Positions 32,894 through 43,950 are shown, numbered from the stretch's first letter. The stretch is DNA of 60,000 nt from Takakia lepidozioides (GCA_030704615.1 CM060731.1:56588756-56648755), one strand, 5' to 3'. Made by a program: numbers and translations. Notes: generated by a model from the letters alone, not told the origin.

Positions 32894-35800
32894 ATGAGGA
32901 TGGAAAGAGTGGCCGAAGAGGAAAAGGCGGAAGAAGAGGGCAAAGAGACAAGTTCGGCGATGGAAGAGCAGGAATCCGGGGAAGACCAGCAGCCTGCCAT
33001 AGTTCCAAGAACAGATGAGGAGGACACTGCATCCGAGGGAGAGGCAGACGCCGAAGATGATGTTGACGCTGGCCTCACGAAGAACCTAATAGTGGAAGAG
33101 AGGATGGGGGAGATGCTCCAGAACATGAGAGGCGTGGAGAGCAGTCCGAAGCGCAAAGGGTCCCCGGCGATTGGGGAGTCTTCTGGAGCAGCCAAAAAAA
33201 AGGTTCAATCTTTGGAACCCATCTTTGTGCTTCATTGCTGATGTGAACCCAAGTTGAGATTCTATGTCGATATGAACATAGACTGCACACGGCATCTCTG
33301 CCAGGTTGCATCAACCGCGAACAAGAAGCTCAAAAAGTGTAGCTAAAATGGCCAAATTGGGCACTGTTTGAGCACACCTTGTCTTTGTTTTTCCCCAGTG
33401 AAATTCGGCAATACAGGGCATGTCTCGGAGGTTCAATCATCACTTACATGGCAGCTCAAACAGTGTGCGTCAACGCACACTGTTTGAGCTCGCCATGTCA
33501 TTGCACTTGTCATCTGAAAATTGGCCACATAGGGTTTGAATTTGAGGTTGAATCATCACTATCCTGGCAGCTCAAACAGTGTGCGTTGGCGCACACTGTT
33601 TGAGCTGCCCTTATCATTGCCTTTTTCATTTGAGAATGGGCCACATAGGGCATATCTCTAAGGACCGATGAACACTTATCTGGCAGCTCAAACAGTGTGC
33701 GTTGCCGCACACTGTTTGAGCACACCTTGTCTTTGTTTTTCCCCTGTGAAATTCGGCAATACAGGGCATGTCTCAGAGGTTCAATCATCACTTACATGGC
33801 AGCTCAAACAGTGTGCGTCAACGCACACTGTTTGAGCTCGCCATGTCATTGCACTTGTCATCTGAAATTGGCCACATAGGGTTTGAATTTGAGGTTGAAT
33901 CATCACGATAATGGCAGCTCAAACAGTGTGCGTTGGCGCACACTGTTTGAGCTGCCCTTATCATTGCCTTTTTCATTTGAGAATGGGCCACATAGGGCAT
34001 ATCTCTGAGGACCGATGAACACTTATCTGGCAGCTCAAACAGTGTGCGTTGCCGCACACTGTTTGAGCACACCTTGTCTTTGTTTTTCCCCTGTGAAATT
34101 CGGCAATACAGGGCATGTCTCAGAGGTTCAATCATCACTTACATGGCAGCTCAAACAGTGTGCGTCAACGCACACTGTTTGAGCTCGCCATGTCATTGCA
34201 CTTGTCATCTGAAAATTGGCTCAAACAGCTCAAACAGTTTTCTTTCAACACTTACGGTTCAATGAACACTTACCTTGCACCTCAAACAGTGTGCGTCAAC
34301 GCACACTCTTTGAGCTCACCTTTTCTACCACAGATGGTCTGTTTGCCATGCTCAAACACCCTCGTCTAATGCCTCACTCTTATATCAATTTGAATGGACA
34401 ACCCTGCAGGAGAAGATGCAAAGTGTGGCGGAGGAGATCCCTTCAGGGCTGGGGAAGGATATCATTGTTGATGTTGACGATGAGTTCTATGAAAGCAAAG
34501 CCGCTGAGATGCTGGGGGGTCAGAAGGTAAACTCTCAGCTTGTGGTGCAAAGTATGCTTGCCCCGGGTGGGAGGTTGAGGATTCCCCTGTGTAGGATGGT
34601 TTCCATGCCCGTCGTTCGACCACCCCTCATCAAGGACATTCTCAAGCTAGAGGCCGAGTTTGTTCATGGGTATTTGGATGGATCCGCAGTGTTTTACGTT
34701 TGTACAAAGGATTCCACAGGCAATGAGCTCCTTGTGGATGAGTCAATCGTGGACTCCTAGGATCCTATTTGGAGACAGGTGAACTAATCCTTCGAACTTC
34801 TTCTCTCCAGGAAACCTTCCACCCAGGCATTCTCGGGGAAGATGTTTGGGATGGGAACCACCAATTGCTTGCATGGATGGCTGTTATTGGGAGGCTGCAC
34901 TCACAGGAGGAAGAGTGGCATTATTCTGTTCGATCGATGGTGCTGGATTGTGAGGGGAACATGATGGGTCTTCTAACGACAATGAATGATGTGAACAGGT
35001 TGGTTTCTCATTCTACCTGTTCCACTTGCAGTTCCTTGGTTCTTTGATTAAAGTCCTTGAATTTCATTCTGACTTTCAGATATCATTCTGCAGAGGAACG
35101 GAGACATCACATGTCAAAACGAGTCTGGTTCACACACTGTATAGGATACAAAGGATCGGGCAGATGCCCTTGACCAACTTCAAGACCATCCTTTCAGCGG
35201 AGACGTACAAGAAGTGCGAAAGCTCCAAGACATCGGAAACGTGGTATTCGTTGACACGCGAGGCTTTCATGGAGTACATGTACACGGTGAGATACATCTT
35301 CCTTCATCTGCCCTTTCCATATTCCTGCTTCCACATGTTTGTTTCTGTTTGTTTCCCTTGCCCTTCGGTTCATGCAACTCTCGTGCATTCCCTTGCAGCA
35401 AGACATTGCAGATGCAGGGGAGCGTGGCAAACTGGAATACTACAGGTCAACCCTGAGGAGAGAAGGACAGCAAAGGGGGTTGAGACTCACATCCAAAAAG
35501 AGATGACCGCTACAAGAAGGACTATAATGAGTGCTTTTGTGAAGCAGTTGAGAATTGCCGACCCATCATTCGGAGCGCAGTTTCTCTTGGAGATAAAAAA
35601 CCATTATAACAAGCCAGGCAAGCCAGAGATGGCCCAGGAGAAGTTACACAGGTTGTCTACCGCCGTTGTGTCTTCAGAACAGAAGGTGAAGTGGCTACAG
35701 ATATGGAACTCCGATCCCACAGTTAGGGATACACACATGTTCCCCAGGCCGGAGAAAGAGAAGAAGACCCAGCGTGTCATTCCAGTCAGTGACAATGTGC

Positions 35801-38118
35801 TGGACACATGGCTTCACAAGGCCACTTACTGGAGCCAGGTGTGATGTCCTTTCCTGTGTCACTTTCTTTTCTCTTTTCATGTCCTTCTCTTTCCATTGCC
35901 TCTCACATTCGCTGTGATTTTTTTGGGTTCATTCTTGCATTTGAATTGTTTTGCAGTTGGAAGAAAGGGCACGGTCGGTTCTGCATACTCAGCTGGCTGA
36001 CTATGGCATCACTATGACAGCACCGAAGGTCTCCTTCGAAGCATACATGAGGAAATGGAGAGCCACAGTATGGCACTCTTGTTTCTTTAGAGAGTTCAGC
36101 AAGAAGGGTGGCATCAGTCGAACACATGACCTTGACCAGCAAGAAAAAGGAGAGGAAGCCTGGAAACGATGCCTTTACAGGTGCACTCCCTGGGCAGTTC
36201 AGTTTTACTTAGTGTCCTGTGGTTGCAATGTACTGTGACGCATACAGTTTAAGGGGAATGTGATGGAAAAACTGAGAGACAATAATTGCATCGCATAATG
36301 AGGCTGTCTTTGTTCCTGCAGGTACATAAAGTTTGTTCTCATGGAAGAGAATTGTTTGGACAAACATCCAGATTTCGTGGACCTCTGGCTTGTCCCTGCT
36401 GGAAATCAGACTATATTTACTACTGGGATCTTGCATGACTGGGGCCCAGACCATCTATCTTCTTGTGGTTGGTATTTGGATTGCCCTCCTTCTGAGACCC
36501 CAGCTCCGGAGGTGTCTTTGAGGAGAGAGAATGAGCGAATTGCAGCCACTGCCGCAGCAGCCGACCTCGACATTCATGAGCAAATTTTGAGGACTCTTGT
36601 AGAGAAGGAGCCTCCCGCTCAGGATACCCCGGGTAGAGGTAGAAAGGCAAAGGGGAAAGATGTTGCTGGTGTTGTGGGGAAAGGAAGGGGTAGAGGGAAG
36701 GTGGCACAAGGGAAGGGAAGTGTTGCAGATATTGGCCTAGTGGTGCATGTCCAGCAGACTCCACCGCATGGTAGGGGATCCGTGAGAAAGAACAAGGGGG
36801 TGGTTGATCCGAAGGACCCGTACCATGCAGTGGAACATCCGACGAGGGTCATTCGCCCTACCAGGTTGGAGATGGCCAACGTCGGATTCCTTGCCATGAT
36901 GGAGTCAAAGAAATCTGATTACAAGGGCGAGCCATCACCAGTGTGGGAGAGGATTGTACAGTTCCTCGGCACGGTGCGTGTTCTCTTTTGCATCTTTTCT
37001 GCAGTGGGCATGGATCGTTTCAATCCTCTTGAGTATTCCATTGTAATTTTGTTTGCAGGCTAAAATGACCAAATCCTGGGTGAACGGGAAGGAGAAGCAA
37101 TATGCAGCCGAACTCATAATCTTGGACATCCCTGATGGGTTGGCAGTCCCGGTTGTCCCTCCATCGGGTGCTTGTCCGGGTTGGAATGCTTTTGATGAGC
37201 GCTACTGGCGGTGGGTTTTCTCCTTTTGCAATTTTTTCCTGTCCGATGCACGTGTTTTGGTGCTCATACAGTCCGCCGACGTTCGCTGTCGCCGTGCACT
37301 TGCCAGCTATTTGAAAGCCTCGGGCATGAGAGTCCTGAAGACATGGAATTGTGTGAACAGCATGTACCTTACGAAGGGGGATCGTCCAGGAGAGATGGTA
37401 AATTTACCTTCTTCTTCCTCTTCTTGGTGGTTCTCGGATGGAGTTGTATAGGTCGCTCGATCTCATATGTAGGGGCCTGGTTTTTTAAGCTTCTTAGTTC
37501 CTTCTGAATGTGTTGTTCGCAGACTCGTTTGTTTGAAGCTGTTTGTCTCGTCCGAGTGCATCCACCAACGACTCCGGCCGACATTTTGGAGTTCGCCATC
37601 ACTCATGGGGGCAAGTTCATAGACGACAGGACAGATCCTCCAACGGATGACATGCACCACAACTACGTTGACAGCAACGTCTGCTTGCGAAGGGGGAATG
37701 GGGTTCCTTGGAGAGGGGCGAGGGAGAGGAGCCCGGCTTTCATTCAAACGATTGTGGAGTGCTGCACCTACACAGACGCCAGAGTTTTGGATTTGTCAAT
37801 GGGCACAGGTTCGTCTCTTCAACATTCGGATTTCATGAGGTTTGATTCAGCTTGCACTTTCAGTACTTCCCACCATTCCATATGTGTCTTCAATGTCTGC
37901 TTCCTTCATTCTATTCCACTGCAGGTGCTTCGTACCACGCTTGCAAGGCCAGTGCCCGACATCTCTTTGGGATTGAAGGGGATGCTGAGATTTACAACAA
38001 CCTCCTGATGGGTTTGGGTGGACACACTTCTCAAGTCCTTCCGAAGCCCCGTCCCGCTGATATTGATACAGAGGAGACTTCCGACAAGGAGCTGGACTCC
38101 GACTTTGCCTGTGAGTAA
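32894..38118 (+). CDS. MULE accessory gene with N4/N6 DNA-methyltransferase-like C-terminus
   Basis: Exons by splice sites and phase: 32894-33202, 34410-34778, 34811-34998, 35080-35286, 35399-35838, 35957-36180, 36322-36973, 37059-37397, 37523-37808, 37925-38118. From 35.5 kb on, all junctions keep frame. The N-terminal part is acidic; a Lys/Gly/Arg-rich linker lies near 36620-36800. The C-terminal part looks like a beta-class methyltransferase: AELIILDIPDGL at the motif IV position (DPPY expected), then ARVLVLIQSADV and ALASYLKASGMRVLKTWN. Motif I follows as ARVLDLSMGTGASYHACKAS with FGIEGDAEIY, permuted as in N4/N6 enzymes. The catalytic DPPY is changed, so activity is doubtful. An in-frame TAG (34758) and frame breaks near 35100 and 35475 suggest decay. 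A further exon may lie at 38260-38500 (VETDSDDCDT end). Confidence 0.7.
33203..34409 (+). other. Intron 1 of the MULE accessory gene, mostly a hairpin array
   Basis: Donor AAAAAG|GTTCAA and acceptor CCCTGCAG|GAGAAG are both phase 0, joining SSGAAKKK to EKMQSVAEE. The 1.2-kb intron is occupied largely by hairpin array B. Confidence 0.75.
33454..34315. repeat. Hairpin array B: eight hairpins, 116-bp period, 348-bp higher-order unit
   Basis: Hairpins start at 33454, 33570, 33686, 33802, 33917, 34033, 34149 and 34280. The arm GCTCAAACAGTGTGCG is followed by a 4-nt loop and the exact reverse complement, giving a 16-bp stem in units 1-7. Loops run TCAA, TTGG, TTGC, TCAA, TTGG, TTGC, TCAA, TCAA, and the three spacers cycle in the same order, so the array is a 3 x 116-bp repeat. 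The eighth unit has mismatched arms. Confidence 0.95.
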
Positions 38119-39099
38119 GTTCAACTGTGCATGCTTGCATTGTTGTTTCAATATCGAGAATCATTCTTCTTGAGGCAAAGTTCACATGGCAGACATCCTC
38201 TTCGTTGGACTTGTGTATTGCATATTGAGTTCTGAATGGGTTTTTGTCGACATGTGCAGGAGTCCGCGTGCTTCCACTTGCCCTCCAGGGCTATCACACC
38301 TGTTTGGACTTCTTTCCAGTCCTCCTCGGTCTTGCGTGCTACCTGTCTATGCGGAGGCACTCGCAACAAGCATGACCGTTCATGGCACTCGGAGTCCACC
38401 CATCCACGGCCGTGGTAGAAGACGTGGTGTTGGGGCCAGAATCTTTGTGGATGACATAGCACAGGAGGTCGAGACTGATTCTGATGACTGTGACACTTGA
38501 TATGAAGTTTCTTTTCGTTTTTTTATTCGGGGCCAAATTTGAAATAGGATGGTTGTGTGTTCTTGTTGTCCTGTTTGCAATGTGTGCGTGGAATGCACAT
38601 TAATGGGAACAAACTATTGTTAGAGATGGGGGTTGCATGGACTGCCCGGATTGTTCCTTCAATCTATTTAGTGTTCTCTGGACCTCACAGACTTGAGTGC
38701 ATTGCAATACAAACAAACGACTTTGGTTCGTGTAGAGCATTCTCGCATCATTTGCTCGTTGGTCTCCAAACCATTCCTGCTAGAAGAATGGTTGGTGAAT
38801 CCATCACGGTGAAGTCCACCTCATCAAAGAGCTGTGAGGCATTCTCAAATCTAATGAGCATCCATGATGCTCCCGCACATACCTGGCGTGTTCGCAAGGG
38901 TGGTGAGTAAGAAAAGATTTCGCAGGATTCCGCTTTAGATCATGTCAGTGTGCACCTCCTCACGACGTACCCACATCAACTTGTGAGGGCTTGGTATGTT
39001 GATAACGTCTGCAATGGATGCAATGGATACAATGTATGTGACATATCCACCCTGCATTCCCGGGAAATGGCTGATCAACCCGCGGAAATAGGCCCTGTA

Positions 39100-39188
39100 T
39101 GTATGCTGACGTGGCGTGAGCCTGTGCTGGGCTCACGGTTTCCTGGGCTCACAGGCTCACGCCTCCGGGCTCACAAAATAGCACCCCC
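39100..39188. repeat. MULE right terminal region
   Basis: GGCGTGAGCC, GGGCTCACGG, GGGCTCACAGGCTCACGCC and GGGCTCACAAAATAGC lie within 90 bp of the right border. They share the GTGAGCC motif with the left end but not its terminal bases. Confidence 0.7.
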
Positions 39189-39198
39189 CTTCCTCTAC
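39189..39198. repeat. MULE target-site duplication, right copy
   Basis: CTTCCTCTAC is identical to 27939-27948. Beyond it Gypsy ORF1 resumes. Confidence 0.85.
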
Positions 39199-39568
39199 AG
39201 GCTACCTGATAAATCTTTATCACTCCTTTCTCCAGACCCCATTCCAGATCAGCATCATGCACTCGCTTAAGAATATTTTCTTTACAACTGTTTGGCAATT
39301 CCAAGAACCTTTGAAAGAATTGTTTGGACAATCTTTCTTCCTTCGTTCCACAGGGAATTTGATTCACATCAAATTCTTTAATCCTCCAACCACCATGATC
39401 CCACCAGATGCCTGTCACATCTGGTTGTTCGTGACTCAGATCCCCAGTATGGTCGCCAAATGTCACCCGGCTTTTACACACCCATCCCTTCGCTATCCGA
39501 GGGGGAAACTCCAAGATAGAAGAGTTGGATATCTCTAAGCATTCAGCCCGCGTGAAACAATCAGTCAT
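39199..39568 (-). pseudogene. Gypsy ORF1, 5' part (right of MULE)
   Basis: The minus-strand frame opens near 39568 and reads GWVCKSRVTFGDHTGDLSHE and LKRVHDADLEWGLEKGVIKI before entering the MULE. With 27623-27948 it gives one ORF of about 230 codons placed before gag. The domain is not recognised. Confidence 0.65.
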
Positions 39569-40029
39569 GACCTGCAGCTAGTGAATCATTGTTGGTTTTC
39601 CAATTACATTCCTTATCAGTTTATATTCCCTGTTTATCTTGACCAGGTATCTTTTTAAGCGTCAGATTGCTTCTTTGGGCCCCCTGATTTCATTCATACA
39701 CAGCTTCACTCAAGTCTCTCAACACAAGGTGTTTGTATTGGATGAGAATCAGATTAATCATAATCGGATACATGCTGATGTCCTAACTTCTCTAATCTAT
39801 CCCTCTAAGTAATCCTACATCTCGTACTAACTTTGTCCTATAGTATCTCCTTCCTCCTCACCAGCTTCCCTTCCTCCGATCTCAGTCCGCCCCCAGGAGT
39901 GATCTCCGTCCCAAAAAGTCCCCCAGCCCGTCTTCGCTGCCCGCTTTATCCCTTACCCGCTGTTCTAACCGTTTTCCTTCACTAACCGTCCTCCGTGAAT
40001 TACATGTTCCCCGACAGATGTTGTTCCCC
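39569..40029 (-). other. Probable Gypsy 5' leader
   Basis: Pyrimidine-rich on the plus strand, with no ORF. It lies between the minisatellite and ORF1, where an LTR end and primer site would be expected. I could not identify a primer binding site. Confidence 0.35.
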
Positions 40030-40225
40030 ACAGTCGTTCCCTACGACTGTGACAGCTGTGATTGACTGTGCGACTGTGTCAGACTGTGACGGCTGTATCG
40101 GGCTGTGACTGGCTGTGATGGGCTGTGTATGGCTGTGACGGGCTGTGACTGGCTGTGACGGGCTGTGTATGGCTGTGACGGGCTGTGACTGGCTATGACG
40201 GGCTGTGTATGGCTGTGACGGTCTA
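40030..40225. repeat. GGCTGTGA minisatellite, Gypsy 5' side
   Basis: GGCTGTGACGGGCTGTGTAT and GGCTGTGACT units are repeated about ten times, related to the arrays at 21250 and 54600. Confidence 0.85.
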
Positions 40226-41071
40226 TCTCAAAAAATTAAGGGTACCCCTCAGTACCCATAGAAGTGTCTAAGTCCCAGACTCCACAGAACCCATACAAAT
40301 GCCTAAGTCCCATACTGCCTCCTAACAAGGATCTTTAGCATTGCAGGCATATTGACAGCTTTGAGGCGGTATAAGTTGGGGCTAGAAAATCTGGATAGTC
40401 TTATCATGATCTACAAGAACTGGCCTGAAGATGCTCGTAGTGGCTGCACATCTTTTGTTGATACAAACCTGACAGATTTTTCAATCTCGAATATGAGCTC
40501 TTAGATGCAAATGAAGACGAAATACGTGAAGCTGGATACTTTGAGGAATAAAATCAATGAAAAGCATGCTTGTACACATTTATATGAGATGTGGGTCTGT
40601 CAATATTATATTAATATATCATGAGTTTTTTTTATCATACCAGACATAGTATTGATAATACCCTGGTATCGATTTCTAAAAACTCTTGCTGTTGATACCT
40701 GTAAAACACCACACCAACTGTATTATTGATACCACCATGATATGTGTCATCTCGGATTTTTGCCAATACTAGTACCTCCCTGGTATCACAATTGGCTGGA
40801 GGCCTATATACCAGTACCAGCCTGGTGTGGTCAAAATACGATACCAGTCCAACAATAGTTGTGACCCCATCTTATATCACCCTATTTAACCTCATATCAC
40901 CCCGCCCAATGTAACCCCATCTCGTATGACCCAAATGTAACCTCAAAATTACGTAATATTGTCCCATGCAACCTCATCCCATGTCATGTATAACCACATG
41001 ACATGTAACTTGAGCTTGTGTCACCCAAAATTTATCCCCCACTGCATTCTGATCCATACACTTGTCAACTA
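40226..41071. other. Low-complexity interval with ATACCAG and TAACCCCAT repeats
   Basis: No gene is recognised. Between 40620 and 40860 there are many short ATACCAG/CTGGTAT words. Between 40860 and 41035 there are degenerate TGTAACCCCATC and ATGACCC units that reappear in reverse orientation at 42310-42690. Confidence 0.6.
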
Positions 41072-41428
41072 TCAGTGGCCATGGCAACAAAGACGTTGCT
41101 CTAGCTGGGCAAATCTATCCACCATGCCTTGGTCATGACCTTGACCTTGACCCTGTGCTCCTTGGTTTTGGTTATGACCTCCACCGCGACCTTTGTCTCC
41201 TCTACCTCTCTGGACTACATTGCCTTGTCCTCGGCCACCATTGTTCCCTTGGAACTGGCCTGGTCGTAGCTCAGGATGCAGGTCATAACAATGGGCCTCC
41301 TCATGCCCATACTTGCCACAATGTCCACATTGGAATTGCATAGGTTGTGCCTGTGTCAGACCTTTGCCTCTCTTCGAGTAATTCTTCTTGACATGGGGTC
41401 CTCCACAATCCCAACATGACACACTCAT
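41072..41428 (-). pseudogene. Gag zinc-knuckle fragment of the methyltransferase-bearing Gypsy family
   Basis: Minus-strand CWDCGGPHVKKNYSKRGKG and CGHCGKYGHEEAHCYDLHPE, then RPGQFQGNNGGRG and a Gly/Gln-rich tail ending LEQRL, match the plus-strand gag at 57118-57440 (CWTCGGPHVKKDCPEGGKG, CGHCGKHGHGEAQCYGLHPE) nearly residue for residue. Only this piece is present, so it is a dead fragment of the same family. One knuckle Cys is lost (DC to NY). Confidence 0.85.
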
Positions 41429-41874
41429 CTGTTGCTGGCCTGAGATTGAAGGAAGAGACCTTTGTATCTGAGATCCTCTCTGACCTTCCCTAGGCTTCGT
41501 CTGAGCCTAGTGCTTCAATTAAAGGCCGATTCTACTTACTGTTTTCCAGATTTGTTGCTCGTTTTTGTTTGGAGTATAAGTTTTTCCAGCGATTCTAAGC
41601 TTTTTTTCCATGGCGCCAACTCTGTATCGTTTTCAAACATCAAATTGAAGATAACAGGAGTTATTGAGTTTAGCATCTTATTCCAAGCAAGATGCGGGAC
41701 AACATTCTTCCTCCCAACAATCTGGCAAATGTATTACAGCAGCGTTTGATACGGTTGTTTATATCACTTCTGTTTTCTTAATATCATTCATGTTGTTTTG
41801 TCACTGTCCCTGTTTGCTAGGGGCTACGCATTAGGAAATGGTTTTGTTCCTCTTGGTCTAATCCAAGGACGAAC

Positions 41875-41945
41875 CAGCGTAACTGCCTAGCCCCATGAGC
41901 CTATGAGCTGGGCTCACGCTTCACCTATTAAGCGTGAGCCTAGGA
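41875..41945 (+). repeat. Orphan MULE-type terminus
   Basis: CAGCGTAACT is followed by TAGCCCC, CATGAGCC, GGGCTCACGC and AGCGTGAGCC, paralleling the left end of the MULE at 27949. No transposase or partner end is recognisable nearby, so it is a remnant or a short non-autonomous copy. Confidence 0.65.
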
Positions 41946-43439
41946 AGCTACACGATATGACGGCACAATCAGAGATCACACGATCACACATCACACCCCC
42001 AAGACCTGATTTATATTTTGCTTATTGATTAAAGCTGCATCCATATCGTGCATACTGCATACTGCGCTGTCGATATTGATACCTAGGTCTTCCTCATAAA
42101 AATGGACCTGGTACTGGTATCAGGTACCAAATTTTCAACCACCTACCAGACTGGTAGGGTATCATCCACAGTATTACGAAGTAGATACCAGGGCAATACG
42201 GGTATATGCTAGGTAGTGGCCTGAGGTGATACCAGACTGGTCTGGTACTTTGTACCAATATACATACCAGTATTGATACCACTCTCTTATCGGTATACCA
42301 GTCCAACACTGGTCACAATGGGTGGGGTGACACGATGTAGGGTTACATAGCTTGACACGAAATGAGGTTCATGAGGCGAGGTTTATGATTTGGGTTACAT
42401 GGGTGGAGGTTACACGGTCAGATAAACATTAGCCGGGGTTACAGAGGGTGACATGAGGTGGGGTTACATAGGATGACAGATGATGTGGTTATAGGGGTGG
42501 AGGTTACACGATTGGGTTACAAGAGCCAAAGTTAAGAGGGTGACACGATAGTCACATGGGGTAGGGCGACACAATGTAGGGTTATGACATGAGGGGTTAC
42601 ATAGGGTGACATGAGGTGGATTTTCAGTGGTAGGGTAACATGATGTGGGGTTACATAAGGTGACACCGGATGGGGTTACATATGTGTGTCGGGTTAGGTG
42701 AAACTGATGGACTGGTGGAGCTGACAATCAATGGTGTACCGGTATATAGGTATTGCGGGTATATGATATGTATCTGCAATCGTATCAAAGATCCTACCCT
42801 GCCTAATATCAACCAAGAGGAATACCTTGGTTATAAACAGGTTGCCCCCAATAAATCCCAAAGTAATACCCTGACTTCTAGCAAACTAGTCTGGTATTCA
42901 TTTTTGTTCTGCCTCATAAATACCAATCTTCCATTGCCCGCAAAGGTCCCTGGTAGTATTTGCTATCATACATCATAGTTGCGGCGGTGCTCCTTCAATA
43001 TTTACTGTAGTGGCTGCTAATGTGATTGATGCTATCTAACGAGTTTGATCAATTTATGCAATCACACCATTGTTCTAATGACTGTACTTACAATTTTATT
43101 TTTTGGTTACTACAAAAAGACTTCTTTGATTTGAAGTATTAATTAGAGAGTTTTGGTACAACAATGCTTTTATTACCTTAAGGTTTACTTGTGTCCCAGA
43201 CCCACATATATGTACCACTCGTATCACCCAAACACCTACCCATATATATTTATACCAGATCAAAAAAAATCTCAATTTCTTCCAAAATTTGGACCAATAA
43301 AAAATGCCCCAAAAAAAAAGTATTCTCTTCGCTCACTATTGCAGAACTCTCTATGAAGAGTGCATGAAGTAGAACACAAATCAAGTTTGGAGTGCAAAAC
43401 AAGGAAGAAACTGTGGTTTTGGGTCCAAAAGAATTTTGA
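41946..43439. other. Repeat-rich interval
   Basis: ATACCAG/CTGGTAT words (42090-42310), then about 380 bp of degenerate GGGTTACATAGGGTGACATGA units (42310-42690), then A/T-rich sequence. No coding region is supported. Confidence 0.55.
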
Positions 43440-43950
43440 TCGCTCCCAAATTTGGCACGCACGTTGCATATGGCTACATTACACGCCCCATTCAAAAACG
43501 GAATGAAAAAAAAATCGTGAGCACGCGAAACACAGTCCAACAGGTCCCAAAGCAATAGCAGCTCCAACAGAATACATTCAACGGGTGAACAGATGGTTGC
43601 CCATCCAAATCATTTTTGTTAGCTTCCAAACGTTTCCAGCACGATCGAGACACCCTCTCACAGGTCTCGGACTAATATCAGATCAATCGAAATTCATTCG
43701 ATGGCTCAACGGATGGTTGGCCATTGAAATGATTTTGGTTCGCTTTGAGACTTGGCCACTATGTTCAATGTGCCATGTAAGAGGCCCCAGAGTAATATGA
43801 GTTCAATCGAAATTCGTTCAATGGGCCAATGGATGGTTGCCCATCCAAATGATTTTCGTTCGCTTTGAAACTTGGCCAGTGTGTTCAATGTACCATCTGA
43901 TACGTCCCAGTGTAATATGAGATCAATCGAAATTATTTTGTGCTTTGAGA
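43440..43950. repeat. ~120-bp tandem repeat, four degenerate copies
   Basis: The motif GATCAATCGAAATTCATTCG followed by GGATGGTTGCCCATC and TTCGCTTTGAAACTTGGCC recurs at intervals of about 120 bp (anchors near 43560, 43681, 43801 and 43922). Confidence 0.8.

Larger units (their letters stand above)
27949..39188. mobile_element. Mutator-like element (MULE) with SWIM transposase and methyltransferase-like gene
   Basis: The element is 11,240 bp long, bounded by a 10-bp target duplication, and interrupts Gypsy ORF1. The left end starts CAGCGTAACT. The right end does not mirror it, so this is a non-TIR type, but both ends are dense in GTGAGCC/GGCTCAC motifs. Inside are a minus-strand transposase (28368-31928) and a divergent plus-strand multi-exon gene (32894-38118 or further). 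The 28061-28367 and 38520-39100 stretches hold no recognised gene. Confidence 0.85.
17320..40225 (-). mobile_element. Ty3/Gypsy retrotransposon, Athila/Tat-like, interrupted by a MULE
   Basis: Read on the minus strand, the order is GGCTGTGA-type repeats (40030-40225), leader, ORF1 (split), gag, protease, pol (RT-RNase H-integrase), an internal minisatellite and an extra 3' ORF. An additional ORF after pol resembles Athila-group layout, and an ORF before gag resembles Ogre/Tat elements (family knowledge). I could not find a matching LTR pair. The 3' end runs straight into hairpin array A, so the element looks truncated there and both borders are approximate. Confidence 0.7.

Noticed and set aside
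36420-36897. Minus-strand ORFs opposite the methyltransferase-like gene
   Set aside because: They are shadows of the Gly/Arg/Lys-rich linker of the plus-strand exon 36322-36973.
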